Shown here: one piece after another, positions 1-8,480 of the stretch
How positions within the stretch are numbered: position 1 is the first letter of the stretch
How the letters are laid out: every line of letters starts with the position of its first letter
DNA from: Streptomyces caniferus
GTDB lineage: Bacteria > Actinomycetota > Actinomycetes > Streptomycetales > Streptomycetaceae
DNA length: 64,000 bases
Direction of reading: 5' to 3'
Assembly (NCBI RefSeq): GCF_009811555.1
Contig: NZ_BLIN01000005.1
Location: forward strand, 2,489,501 to 2,553,500
The notes under the pieces: model-generated
Seen by the model: only the letters and a program-made list of their open reading frames with translations
Told to the model about the DNA's origin: nothing
Database searches by the model: none
Program-made: the position numbers and the translations under genes

Positions 1-54
1 GGCCAGGTCAAGCCGGAAGCCGTCAAGGAAGCCCGGGAACGCTACGGGCTGTGA
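1..54 (+). CDS. C-terminal end of an unidentified protein (partial)
   Basis: The first 54 bases read as an open frame ending in TGA. The last residues are KPEAVKEARERYGL, with strongly G/C-biased third codon positions typical of a real gene. Everything upstream lies outside the window. The tail is charged and helical, as at the end of a cytoplasmic enzyme, but 17 residues are too few to name it. By synteny it could be the end of a 2-oxoacid dehydrogenase subunit gene near lipB; that is only a guess. Confidence 0.6.
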   Translation, partial: GQVKPEAVKEARERYGL

Positions 55-282
55 CCCAGGGGCCCTCACCGGGCCCGCCCGCCCTCCGGGGCACCACAAC
101 TCCCGTGTGGAGGCCACCTTCCCGCGCCCGGGGCCTCCACACGGGAACCCACCACCGGCCCGGCCGACCACGCCCTGACTACGGCCGGGCCGGGCTGTCT
201 TTTGGCACGTGGTCGTTTCGCGGTGTGGTCCTGGTGCGGGGTTGCCGGTGGCTGGGGCCGGTGCGCCTGCGGCGGGTGGGTG

Positions 283-750
283 GTGGGTCGGAGGGGACGC
301 CCGGTACCCCGTCCTCGGCGCGGGCGCATCTGGTACGTGGTACAGATCGGCCCCGCGTTCGCTCCGGTCCTGCGGGCGGGGCACCGGACATCCCCTCCGA
401 CCACCGCGCGTCGGCGACCGCCCCGCCGTACCGATCACCGTTACGGCCTCGGACGCCAGCCCCTTGGCAGGGCGCTGGTCGGGCGCACCTTCTGCTGCCC
501 TGCAGTCGCCCTCCGGCCGGGCTCGCTCCGGGCGAGGCTTGCCCGAGCCGACGCATGTGATCGGTGAGGGACGGTGCCACCGTGCTGCAGTCGGCAACGG
601 GCGTAGGCCGGAGGGGATGTACCGGGACCCGCCCGCAGGACCGGAGCGGACGCCGGGTCGGTCTATGCCACGTAGCAGATGCGCCCGCGCCGTGGGGGCA
701 CCTCCCGGCCGGAGGCTGGGGGAGGGTTCCGGTGCGTCCCCTCCGGCCCC
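283..750. repeat. Long imperfect inverted repeat (giant palindrome)
   Basis: The left arm around 288-405 is nearly the reverse complement of the right arm around 607-750. Paired blocks include CGGAGGGGACGC at 289-300 with its complement near 734-745, GCGCGGGCGCATCTG near 318-332 with its partner near 677-691, and the GGTCCTGCGGGCGG block near 366-379 with its partner near 627-640. The right arm has an extra insertion (about 697-722) resembling a widespread streptomycete mini-palindrome. Pairing continues more weakly toward an apex near 480-520. No protein is encoded. It could be a non-autonomous mobile element or a structured transcript end. Confidence 0.6.
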
Positions 751-821
751 GCGGCAACCACACAAGCCGCCCGAGGGCGAGCCCCACGCACCCACACCGA
801 TCAACGACCGGTACGTCAACG

Positions 822-851
822 GCGCCCCAAAGGGGCGCGGGGAACTGCGCG
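822..851. repeat. Streptomycete GGGGCGCGGGGAACTGCGCG-type intergenic hairpin
   Basis: GCGCCCC at 822-828 pairs with GGGGCGC at 832-838 around an AAA loop and is followed by GGGGAACTGCGCG. I recall this 20-base core as a very common dispersed intergenic sequence in Streptomyces genomes; its function is not established. A similar GGGGCGCG hairpin is at 6918-6940. Confidence 0.6.
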
Positions 852-862
852 CCCAGCCACAA

Positions 863-903
863 CCGCACCCGCACCCGCACCCGCACCCGCACCCGCACCC
901 GCA
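863..903. repeat. Hexanucleotide tandem repeat, about 6.8 units of CCGCAC
   Basis: Six uninterrupted CCGCAC units start at 863 and a seventh ends in CCGCAG at 899-904. The array lies 54 bases before the WYL regulator start. Short perfect repeats of this kind are prone to slippage, so copy number may vary between strains. Confidence 0.85.
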
Positions 904-956
904 GACAAAACGTCGGCACCCCGGCCACTGTCAGTGGCCCCCCGCATCATGGACCC

Positions 957-2006
957 ATGCGCGCTGCCCGGCTGATCAGAATGGTGCTGCTGCTCCAGAC
1001 GCGCCCGTCGATGACGGCCGCCGAGCTGGCACGGGAGCTGGAGGTTTCCGAGCGAACGATCGCCCGGGACGTCCTCTCGCTCTCCGAGGCCGGCGTGCCG
1101 GTCTACGCGGACCGCGGCCGGGCCGGCGGCTACCGCCTCATCGGCGGCTACCGCACCCGCCTCACCGGCCTCGGCCGCAGCGAGGCGGAGGCCCTCTTCC
1201 TGTCCGGAGTGCCCACGGCCCTGCGCGAGATGGGCCTCGCGGACGCCGCCTCCGCCGCCCGCCTGAAGGTCTCCGCCGCCCTGCTCCCGGAGCTGCGGGA
1301 CGCCGCGACGGGCGCCGCCCAGCGCTTCCACCTCGACGCACCTGCCTGGTACCAGGAGCCCGAGACCCCCGCCCTGCTTCCGGAGATCGCCGAAGCGGTC
1401 TGGGACGACCGCCGGATCACCGCCCGCTACCGCCGCAAAGACACCGAGGTGGAGCGGGAGTTGGAGCCGTACGGCCTCGTGCTCAAGGCGGGCGTCTGGT
1501 ATCTGGCGGCGCGTGCCGAGGGCGACCACCGCGTCTACCGGGTCGACCGCTTCACCGCCGTGGCGCCCGCCGGGAGCGGCACGTCCTCCGGCACCGACGA
1601 CGCCGGAGGACGGTTCCGCCGTGACGATTCCTTCGACCTCCCGGCGTTCTGGGCCGAGCGGGCGGCCCAGTTCGCCCGGTCGATCCTGCGCGAGGAGGTG
1701 GTGCTGCGGCTCTCGTCGCGCGGCGCCCGCCAGCTGCCGTACGTCACCGAACGCGCCGCGGCCCATGAGGCACTCGCGCGGGCGCGGGCCGCGGGCGGCC
1801 CCGATGCGCAGGGCCGGCTGACCGTGACCCTGGCCGTGGAGTCCACCGAGGTCGCCTACGCACAGCTGCTGGCGCTCGGCCCGGAGGGCGAGATCCTCGC
1901 GCCCTCCGGGTTGCGTGAGCGCTTCGCGTCGGCCGCCCGCAGGACGGCCGCGTTGTACGCGGAGGCGGACGGGACACCGGACGAGCCGGATGCGGGCGAG
2001 CTATGA
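957..2006 (+). CDS. YafY-type HTH/WYL-domain transcriptional regulator
   Basis: 349 aa. Residues about 5-60 form a DeoR-type winged helix (RLIRMVLLLQ..., TAAELARELEVSERTIARDV, then a GGYRL wing). The middle carries a WYL domain with the literal GVWYLAA motif near residue 180, and the C-terminus is a WCX-like extension. Proteins of this architecture are DNA-binding regulators whose WYL domain senses a ligand, sometimes nucleic acid. The ATG at 957 was chosen because the helix-turn-helix begins directly after it; upstream codons come from the repeat region and look non-coding. The ribosome site is weak. The gene converges on the SDR gene 17 bases away. Its targets cannot be told from sequence. 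Confidence 0.9.
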   Translation: MRAARLIRMVLLLQTRPSMTAAELARELEVSERTIARDVLSLSEAGVPVYADRGRAGGYRLIGGYRTRLTGLGRSEAEALFLSGVPTALREMGLADAASAARLKVSAALLPELRDAATGAAQRFHLDAPAWYQEPETPALLPEIAEAVWDDRRITARYRRKDTEVERELEPYGLVLKAGVWYLAARAEGDHRVYRVDRFTAVAPAGSGTSSGTDDAGGRFRRDDSFDLPAFWAERAAQFARSILREEVVLRLSSRGARQLPYVTERAAAHEALARARAAGGPDAQGRLTVTLAVESTEVAYAQLLALGPEGEILAPSGLRERFASAARRTAALYAEADGTPDEPDAGEL

Positions 2007-2023
2007 CCCGCCGGCCGCCCCGG

Positions 2024-2944
2024 TCACCGGTAGGCGTCCGCCGCCGCATCCTTCCCCCCGAAGACGACCTCCTCGAAGTACGCGAAGCAGTCGGGCCGCG
2101 AACCGTCCGTGTCGGTGAAGTCGTACTCCTTCGCCAGCTGCCCGCTGGAGAGCGACCGGCCGCTCCACCGCTCCTTGGCCGGGTCGGCGGCCAGCGCCCG
2201 TACACCGCGGGCGATCAGGGCCGGCGATTCGGCGATGGCGAAGTGCGGCTCCTGGGCCACCGCGTCGCGCCAGGTCTCCTCGGTCACCCCGAAGTGGTCG
2301 AGCATCTCCTCGGAGCGCAGAAAGCCGGGGGTGAGCGAGACCGCCGTGCCGCCGTGCTCCTTCAGCTCGGCGGCGAGGCCGAAGGCGATGCGGTGCGGTG
2401 CGTTCTTGGTGAGGTCGAAGCAGAGGTTGTCACGGTAGGTGCGGTTGAAGGCGGCGGTCCCGTCGGTGACCTCGACCACCAGCCCGCCGGGCCGCCTGAT
2501 CAGCAGGGGCAGGGCGTAATGGCTGGTGATGATGTGGGTGTCGACGCCCAGGCGGAACATCCGCAGCCCCTTCTCCAGGTCGATGTCCCACAGCCTGGTG
2601 TCGAACTCGATCAGCCGGTCACCGCCCCAGACGCTGTTGACCAGCACATCCAGCCGCCCCTGCTCCCGGTCGATGCGCTCGGTCAGCGCCTTGACCTGCG
2701 CCGGTTCCAGGTGGTCGGTCGGTACGGCGATGCCGGTGCCGCCCGCCCCGGTCACCAGCTCCGCGGTCTGCTCGATCGTCTCCGTGGACCGGCCGACCTC
2801 GCTGACCCGTTCCCGGGTCGTCCGTCCCGTCACATACACCAGGGCGCCGGCCCGCCCCAGCTCGACCGCCATCGCGCGCCCGGCCCCACGGGTCGCCCCG
2901 GCGACCAGCGCCACCCGTCCCGCCAGTTCCTGCTGTCCCGTCAC
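2024..2944 (-). CDS. SDR-family oxidoreductase with catalytic Tyr replaced by Phe
   Basis: 306 aa. The N-terminus has the Rossmann motif AGATRGAGRA for NAD(P) binding, followed by an NSVWGG segment in place of the usual NNAG. Where classical short-chain dehydrogenases have YxxxK, this protein reads FDLTK: the TTC codon is clear, so the catalytic Tyr is Phe while the Lys is kept. Family members I recall have YDLxK here. The C-terminal PGFLRSEEMLDHFGVTEETW stretch is typical of this subgroup. The GTG at 2944 was preferred over the GTG at 2953 because GAGGAG sits eight bases before it, whereas the upstream GTG overlaps that site. The substrate is unknown; activity may be lost or altered. Confidence 0.88.
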   Translation of the reverse strand: MTGQQELAGRVALVAGATRGAGRAMAVELGRAGALVYVTGRTTRERVSEVGRSTETIEQTAELVTGAGGTGIAVPTDHLEPAQVKALTERIDREQGRLDVLVNSVWGGDRLIEFDTRLWDIDLEKGLRMFRLGVDTHIITSHYALPLLIRRPGGLVVEVTDGTAAFNRTYRDNLCFDLTKNAPHRIAFGLAAELKEHGGTAVSLTPGFLRSEEMLDHFGVTEETWRDAVAQEPHFAIAESPALIARGVRALAADPAKERWSGRSLSSGQLAKEYDFTDTDGSRPDCFAYFEEVVFGGKDAAADAYR

Positions 2945-3124
2945 GTACGCCACTCCTCGCTGTCAGGTGCCTCGCATCCGTACACGGCGACCGTGACAGG
3001 TAAACCCGACACCTCCTGTCCGGATTCACCGACCGCCCCCAGCAAAGAGGCCCGCCCACCGCTGCGCCCAGCGCACCCACCGCGTTGCGCCCGCAATCCA
3101 CCCACCCCTACGAGCACCCATCCC

Positions 3125-5044
3125 CTACGGACGCAGCGCGCGCACACTCCCCCCGCTCCGCAGCCGCCCGACGACCTGCGCCGCGGCACCCGGCCCACCC
3201 GCCCCGACCGGCGCGGCGAACGTGCCCCCGTCGCCGGTGGCCCGTACCCCGCCCGTCACGTCGAAGCCGCCGACCTCCTGGCTGCCGGCCGCGAGCAGGT
3301 ACCACTTGCCGGACTTCGCCCGCCAGCGGACGTCCCCCGCCACGGGGGCACCGAAGCGGCTGCAGGCGGCGGTGTTCGCGGCCCGGCCGGCGATCGCGGC
3401 GGGCTCGGCCGGGCGCGCGGCGGGCGGCAGGAACTGCAGCGTCACGCTGCCGGGCCCGCGCCAGGTGTCGGCGCGGGTGCACATCCAGGTCGCGCTGCCG
3501 CCGCCCTCCGGGAGGCGCTGCTCGGCGAACGCCCAGTTGCTGACGGACCGTACGCCGGCGCCCCGCAGCGACCCGAGCGAGCAGACCGTACGGGCCCAGC
3601 CCTGCAGGGCCGGGGCGCCGGTCGCCTCCCCCGGTCCGGCGGCCGGGGTGCCGCCGGGCGGCAGGGAGGTGAGACGGACGGGGACGAGGTCGTCGAGGTC
3701 GGTCACCAGGAAGGGCGGGTTCACCGCGGCCGCGCCGATCCGGGTCGAGGGCCGGAACTGGGCCGCCGGCCAGTGTCCGCAGACGGCGCTCCCCACCGGC
3801 GGTGTCGGGATCCGGTCGGTGACCCCGTCCGGAGCAACATGCAGCCCGTGCACCGGGGCGGCCGGTGCCACCAGGTCGCGGACGGTGACATCGGAGATCC
3901 ACGGCGCGAGCAGATACCGCATCCAGCCGTTGCCGCGTCCGATCACCAACGCGGCGCCGGTCGTCGGGTCCGCGTCGTCGACCCGTGCGAAGTGCAGGGT
4001 GGGCGTGGCGTCTTCGGGCTCGGCGTAGCGCACCAGGCGTTCGCCGTCGTGGAGGACCACGACCATCACGTTGTCGATCAGGCCCGCGTACAGCAGCTGC
4101 GGCGGATGGTCGGGCGGCCGGGTGGAGGTGCCAGCGGACGCCACGATCCGGGCGTCCTCGGGCGGCGCCGCCCACACCCGCAGCGCCCGCCCCAGCAGCT
4201 CCTGGTCGCCGGCCTGCCGGCCGCGGGCGGGCCAGGCGGTGAAGTCCACCCGCGAGGTGTCCGTCCACTGATCATTGGGGGTGCGCAGCAGCCGCCCCGG
4301 GTCCAGCGCGCGCTCCGCGACGGTCTCCGTGTGCCCGGTCCGGTCCCCGTCCCCCCGCGACACCCCGGCGACCACCCCGCCGACCGCGAGCAGCGCCGTC
4401 AGTGCGACCGCCACCCGCACCCGCTGCCGACGGCGCAGCAGGTCCGTCGGCCGCATCTGCACCGTGCACGGGTCGAACTCCCCCGAGTTCAGCAGTGCCC
4501 CGGCACCGGCCCCGGTCTCCCGGTCCAGCTGCGCCGCCGCCCGCTGTGCCGCGTCCGGCTCCTCGACCCCTGCCCGCGCCAGCACGCCGCGTGCGGCGTC
4601 CTCGTCCAGGCCCTCCAGCTGCCACAGCCCGATGGCGGCCCGTACCGGGGCCGGGACGGCGGACAGCGCCTGGTCCAGGGCGAGTTCCTCGGCGCCGCCG
4701 GCCCGCGGGAAGAGCCGCAGCCCCCAGACCTGGGGCATGGCCGCCGGTCCCCGCACCGGCCGGTCCTCGTACGCCAGCGCCAGCCGCAGGGCCCGCAGCC
4801 GCACCACGTCGTAGCCCGGCTCGGCCGCCGGGCCGCGCTGGGCCGGCAGTCCGCCGTCGGGCCGCCGCAGCCGGGCCCGCGGCAGCGCCCGCTGGACCAG
4901 TCCGTGTGCGGTCAGGACCCGGCGGTGGCGGCCCATCGACGGGGGCAGCACGAGATAGGCGAGGCGGACGAGCCGTGGATAGTGCTCGACGAGGGCCGCC
5001 TCGGCCCGTTCGACATCGGCCCGGGTGCGTTCGTCCATGGGCAT
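3125..5044 (-). CDS. Sigma-factor-like membrane protein with extracytoplasmic domain (paralogue of 44915-46885)
   Basis: 639 aa. Residues 15-60 (AALVEHYPRLVRLAYLVLPP...) resemble the start of ECF sigma region 2, and residues about 118-165 (LDQALSAVPAPVRAAIGLWQLEGLDEDAARGVL) resemble region 4. A Leu/Val/Ala membrane helix follows at about 209-228 after an RRRQR patch, then roughly 400 residues predicted outside. A conserved EFDPC motif precedes the helix. The architecture suggests a degenerate sigma-like cytoplasmic domain tethered to a sensory or structural outer domain; this is inference. A second copy 40 kb away shares all landmarks. The ATG at 5044 (MPMDER) was chosen; a longer GTG form to 5182 exists but its added residues look non-coding. 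Confidence 0.8.
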   Translation of the reverse strand: MPMDERTRADVERAEAALVEHYPRLVRLAYLVLPPSMGRHRRVLTAHGLVQRALPRARLRRPDGGLPAQRGPAAEPGYDVVRLRALRLALAYEDRPVRGPAAMPQVWGLRLFPRAGGAEELALDQALSAVPAPVRAAIGLWQLEGLDEDAARGVLARAGVEEPDAAQRAAAQLDRETGAGAGALLNSGEFDPCTVQMRPTDLLRRRQRVRVAVALTALLAVGGVVAGVSRGDGDRTGHTETVAERALDPGRLLRTPNDQWTDTSRVDFTAWPARGRQAGDQELLGRALRVWAAPPEDARIVASAGTSTRPPDHPPQLLYAGLIDNVMVVVLHDGERLVRYAEPEDATPTLHFARVDDADPTTGAALVIGRGNGWMRYLLAPWISDVTVRDLVAPAAPVHGLHVAPDGVTDRIPTPPVGSAVCGHWPAAQFRPSTRIGAAAVNPPFLVTDLDDLVPVRLTSLPPGGTPAAGPGEATGAPALQGWARTVCSLGSLRGAGVRSVSNWAFAEQRLPEGGGSATWMCTRADTWRGPGSVTLQFLPPAARPAEPAAIAGRAANTAACSRFGAPVAGDVRWRAKSGKWYLLAAGSQEVGGFDVTGGVRATGDGGTFAAPVGAGGPGAAAQVVGRLRSGGSVRALRP

Positions 5045-5280
5045 GGCCTGGAACAGCCCTTCGCGCAAGGGTGGATATACCGTCGTTCGGTCGTTGCACG
5101 CCGTCCAACGAGTGATCCTTGGGGCGGTCACCCGACGGAGGACCGGCCGGGGTGAGCGAACCCGATCCGAACACCCCGTCACCGGCGCGCCCGCCGCGTC
5201 ACCGATCCGGATAACGACCCCGCCGCATCCGGGGTACTCCGCATGCGGCGGGCGCCGGCAGGGCAGATGCTGGAGCGGTG

Positions 5281-5799
5281 ATGGACGAGACGGAGTTCTG
5301 GGAACTGATCGACGGTTCCCGCGAGGCCGCCGAGGGCGACCCCGAGGAGCAGGCCGACGCGCTGGTCGAGCGGCTCCTCGGGCTCGACCCGGATGCCGTC
5401 GTGGACTTCGCCCGCCACTTCGAGGCCCGCTACAACCGGGCGTACTCCTGGGACCTGTGGGCCGCGGCCTCCGTCCTGCTGGGCGGCGCGAGCGACGACG
5501 CCTTCGACTACTTCCGCTGCTGGCTGATCGGCCAGGGCCGGGAGGTCTTCGAGGGTGCGCTGCACGACCCGGACCAGCTCGCCGAGCTGCTGGACGACTT
5601 CGACGAGTCGGTGGACGGCGACGCCGAGGAGCTGGGCTATGCGGCCGACGAGGCGTACGAGCAGATGACCGGCGGGGTGATGCCGGACCTGGAGCTGCCC
5701 CCGCCGCCCCGCGAACCGCTGGGCAGCTACATCGACTTCGACGATCAACGAACCATGGCGGAGCGCTTCCCCACCCTCTGGGACCGTTTCAAGCCGTAG
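5281..5799 (+). CDS. DUF4240 domain protein
   Basis: 172 aa, acidic, starting MDETEFWELID and containing WDLWAAASVLLGGASDDAFDYFRCWLIGQG, the signature of DUF4240. The family is cytoplasmic and of unknown biochemical function, seen in actinobacteria and scattered elsewhere. GGAG at 5272-5275 is five bases before the ATG, better spaced than the GTG directly upstream, so the ATG was taken. It is followed at 86 bases by the epimerase gene on the same strand, so the two may share a transcript. Confidence 0.88.
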   Translation: MDETEFWELIDGSREAAEGDPEEQADALVERLLGLDPDAVVDFARHFEARYNRAYSWDLWAAASVLLGGASDDAFDYFRCWLIGQGREVFEGALHDPDQLAELLDDFDESVDGDAEELGYAADEAYEQMTGGVMPDLELPPPPREPLGSYIDFDDQRTMAERFPTLWDRFKP

Positions 5800-5885
5800 G
5801 ACGCGCGGCGTCCCGGAGCCACGGCGGGCCGGGCCCGGCCCCGGGATGTCACCACCGGCCCGTCGGTGCGGGCAGTATGGGCCCC

Positions 5886-6770
5886 ATGCGGATCGCGATC
5901 ACCGGCTCGACCGGTCTCATCGGCACGGCGCTCGTACGCTCCCTGCGCGCGGACGGCCATGACGTCGTCCGGCTCGTACGGCGCGCGCCCGCGGCGGCCG
6001 ACGAGGTGCGCTGGGACCCCGGCCGCCAGGAGGTCGACACCGCCGGGCTGGTGGGCTGCGAGGCGGTCGTCCATCTGGCCGGCGCGGGGGTCGGCGACCA
6101 CCGCTGGACGGCCGCCTACAAGCAGGAGCTCCGCGACAGCCGGGTCCTGGGCACCCGGGCCCTCGCCTCGGCGCTGGCTTCCCTGGACGCTCCGCCGGGA
6201 GTCTTCGTCAGCGGCAGCGCGATCGGCTACTACGGCGACACCGGCGACCGGCGGACGGACGAGAGCGCGCCGGCCGGCCACGGGTTCCTGCCGGAGCTCT
6301 GTGTGGCCTGGGAGGACGCCGCGAAGCCGGCCGAGGACGCCGGCATCCGTACCGTCTTCCCCCGTACCGGCCTGGTCGTGGCGCGCTCGGGCGGCGCCTG
6401 GGGCCGGCTCTTCCCCCTCTTCCGGCTCGGCCTGGGCGGCCGGCTCGGCGACGGCAGCCAGTACTGGAGCTTCATCTCCCTGACGGACCACATCAGGGCG
6501 CTGCGCCACCTCATCGACACCGGGGGCCTGAGCGGACCGGTCAACCTCACGGCGCCGGAACCGGTCACCAACCGCGAGGTCACCGCCGTCATGGGCCATG
6601 TCCTCCACCGCCCCACGCTGTTCACCGTGCCGGCGCCGGTCCTGCGTGCGGCCCTGGGCGAGTTCGCGGGCGATGTGCTGGGCAGTCAGCGGATCGTTCC
6701 GCGGCGGCTGCTGGACTCCGGGTTCGCGTTCGCCCATCCGCGCATCATCGAGGCGGTCCGGGCCGCGTAG
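5886..6770 (+). CDS. TIGR01777-family NAD-dependent epimerase/dehydratase-like protein
   Basis: 294 aa. MRIAITGSTGLIG is the N-terminal nucleotide-binding loop of an extended SDR. SGSAIGYYGDTGDRRTDE in the middle and a C-terminal DUF1731 segment (NREVTAVMGHVLHRP...FAGDVLGSQRIVPRRLLDSGF) place it in the TIGR01777/YfcH group, whose substrate is not known. The length is normal. The ATG at 5886 was preferred because the Rossmann strand starts immediately; an in-frame ATG at 5877 would add only three residues. Confidence 0.92.
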   Translation: MRIAITGSTGLIGTALVRSLRADGHDVVRLVRRAPAAADEVRWDPGRQEVDTAGLVGCEAVVHLAGAGVGDHRWTAAYKQELRDSRVLGTRALASALASLDAPPGVFVSGSAIGYYGDTGDRRTDESAPAGHGFLPELCVAWEDAAKPAEDAGIRTVFPRTGLVVARSGGAWGRLFPLFRLGLGGRLGDGSQYWSFISLTDHIRALRHLIDTGGLSGPVNLTAPEPVTNREVTAVMGHVLHRPTLFTVPAPVLRAALGEFAGDVLGSQRIVPRRLLDSGFAFAHPRIIEAVRAA

Positions 6771-7070
6771 CCGTACGGGCCGCGCACTCCTCCGGACCGC
6801 TCGGGCGCCCGGACCGCTCGGTCACCGGGCTGCGGAGTCGTCCCAGCCGCGGAGTCGTCCGCGTCACACCGCCGTCCGGGCGGCATAGCCGCAGTGCCGG
6901 ACGGGAAGCTTTGGCCAAGGGGCGCGGTCGACGCGCCCCTGGACGCCCCCTGTCGAACGTGACCGCTGCCGCCTTCCTGCCGTCCTCGCACGCCTCTTCT
7001 CGGTATCCCCACGGCGGCACCGGGCACGACTGGGGTGCGCCGTCGTTGGGACCGACCTCGGGAGGGGCAT
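6771..7070. other. Gap without a recognisable gene; contains a GGGGCGCG hairpin
   Basis: No coding frame is supported here. AGGGGCGCG at 6918-6926 pairs with CGCGCCCCT at 6932-6940 around a GTCGA loop, a terminator-like or dispersed hairpin without a clear T-run. GGAGGGG at 7061-7067 is the ribosome site of the next gene. Confidence 0.6.
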
Positions 7071-8459
7071 GTGCTGCGCACCGCATCGGCCGTGGACGTC
7101 GTCATCGTGGGGGCCGGTCCGGCCGGACTCGCCGCCGCCCGCCATCTGACCGGCGCCGGAGTGTCCGTCACCGTCCTGGAGGCCGCGCCACGGATCGGCG
7201 GCCGGTCCGTCACCGACCGCCTCGACGGCTTCCGGCTGGACCGCTGCGGGCGGCCGCTGGCCGTCTCCGCAACCGAGCTGCGCCGGGCCCCGGGCCTCGG
7301 CGATCTGACACTCCGTCCGTTCGCGCCCGGTCTGAGCGTCCACAACGGACAGCGGACCCAGCGCATCAGCGCGCCCCGCAGCGCGAAGGGCGCGCTGTCC
7401 GCGGCGCGTGCCCTCTCGCGGGCCGGCCGCCGCGCGGAGCGCCGGACGGACCGTCAGGCCGTCCGCCTCACCGACCGGCGGACCGCGGAGCACCCGGACC
7501 GCCGCACGGTCCGGCGTATCGACCGCCGCGCCGACACCCCCACGGCTCCCCCCGCCGGCGCCACCCCCGCGCCCTCCGCCGACCGTCCGATCCGCGACGC
7601 GCTGGCCGACCGCCCCGCCTTCCCGCACCGCGGCCATGACACGTTCCTGCGGCCCCTGCTGGCCGCGCTGCTGTGCGATCCCCAGCTGCACGGTTCCAGC
7701 CGGGGCGGGGCGGCGGCCCTGCGCGCCTTCGCACAGGGCCGGCTGTGGCTCCCGGCCGGCGGCGTGATGGCCGTCCCCGAGCTGCTCGCCGCCGCGCTGC
7801 CGCCGGGCACGGTCCGCACCTCCGTGCAGGTCACGGCCGTCTCGACCACCGGCGTCAGCACCGCTGAGCACGGCCACATCCCCTGCCGGGCGGTAGTGGT
7901 GGCCACCGGCGCACGCGATGCGGCCGAGCTGCTGCCGGGGCTGCGGGTGCCCGCCTTCCACCCCGTCGCCGTCCTGCACCACACCGGGGCGGCCTGCGGC
8001 GGCCGGGGCACGCCGTCCCGCGACACGGCCCTGATCCTGCCCACGGACGGCGCCGTCGCCTACAGCTACGCCGCCGGCGCCATCGACCCGTCCCGTACAC
8101 CGCCGGGCCGGTCCCTGATCACCACGACCGTGCTCGGCGCCGCGGCGACACTGCCGCTGTCCGTGCTCGACAAGACGATCCGCCCCGAGCTCGACCGGAT
8201 CTACGGCGCGCACACCGACGACTGGCAGCTGCTGACCGCCCATCACGATCCGTACGCCGTACCCGCGATGCCGGCGCCGCACGACCCGGAGCGCACGGTG
8301 CGGGTGCTCTCCGGCCTCTATGTGTGCGGCGACCATCGCGACACCAGCACGCTCCAGGGGGCGCTGAACTCGGGCCGGCGCGCCGCCCGCGCGCTCCTCC
8401 AGGACTTCGGCCTGCCGGCCTGCACGACGGAACCGGACACCCTGCCCACGGCGGCCTGA
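7071..8459 (+). CDS. FAD-dependent oxidoreductase (amine oxidase/phytoene desaturase-like) with Arg-rich insert
   Basis: 462 aa. The first residues carry the dinucleotide-binding motif [19 protein letters not shown], followed by LEAAPRIGGRS, and the C-terminus has the flavoprotein closing motif LYVCGDHRDTSTLQGALNSGRRAA. These place it with FAD-dependent amine oxidases and desaturases; the substrate is unknown. Between about residues 120 and 165 is a low-complexity stretch rich in RR/DR with repeats such as TDRQ, TDRR and PDRR, which breaks the fold and looks like an expansion of repeated DNA. The GTG start follows GGAGGGG at a spacing of five. It converges on the regulator pseudogene. Confidence 0.88.
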   Translation: MLRTASAVDVVIVGAGPAGLAAARHLTGAGVSVTVLEAAPRIGGRSVTDRLDGFRLDRCGRPLAVSATELRRAPGLGDLTLRPFAPGLSVHNGQRTQRISAPRSAKGALSAARALSRAGRRAERRTDRQAVRLTDRRTAEHPDRRTVRRIDRRADTPTAPPAGATPAPSADRPIRDALADRPAFPHRGHDTFLRPLLAALLCDPQLHGSSRGGAAALRAFAQGRLWLPAGGVMAVPELLAAALPPGTVRTSVQVTAVSTTGVSTAEHGHIPCRAVVVATGARDAAELLPGLRVPAFHPVAVLHHTGAACGGRGTPSRDTALILPTDGAVAYSYAAGAIDPSRTPPGRSLITTTVLGAAATLPLSVLDKTIRPELDRIYGAHTDDWQLLTAHHDPYAVPAMPAPHDPERTVRVLSGLYVCGDHRDTSTLQGALNSGRRAARALLQDFGLPACTTEPDTLPTAA

Positions 8460-8480
8460 GCCGGGTGTCCGGTCCGGCCG

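Larger units (their letters stand above)
55..956. other. Gene-free 0.9-kb region made of repeats
   Basis: No frame in this stretch looks like a protein: the open frames here are Pro/Arg/Gly-rich and lack a recognisable domain or convincing ribosome site. The region holds a long imperfect inverted repeat (about 283-750), a short hairpin repeat common in streptomycetes (822-851) and a hexanucleotide tandem array (863-903). No promoter for the downstream WYL regulator could be assigned with confidence. Confidence 0.6.

Noticed and set aside
2003..5155. 1,050-codon open frame on the plus strand over the SDR and sigma-like genes
   Set aside because: It is the antisense shadow of GC3-biased genes; the translation is Gly/Arg/Pro/Val-rich without domains and spans two real minus-strand genes.
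8318..8480. Genuine 542-aa form of the NsdA-like regulator running to 8318
   Set aside because: After the 11-bp duplication the frame is Pro/Arg/Ser-rich shadow sequence overlapping the convergent flavoprotein gene; the true C-terminus lies in the other frame and ends at 8481.
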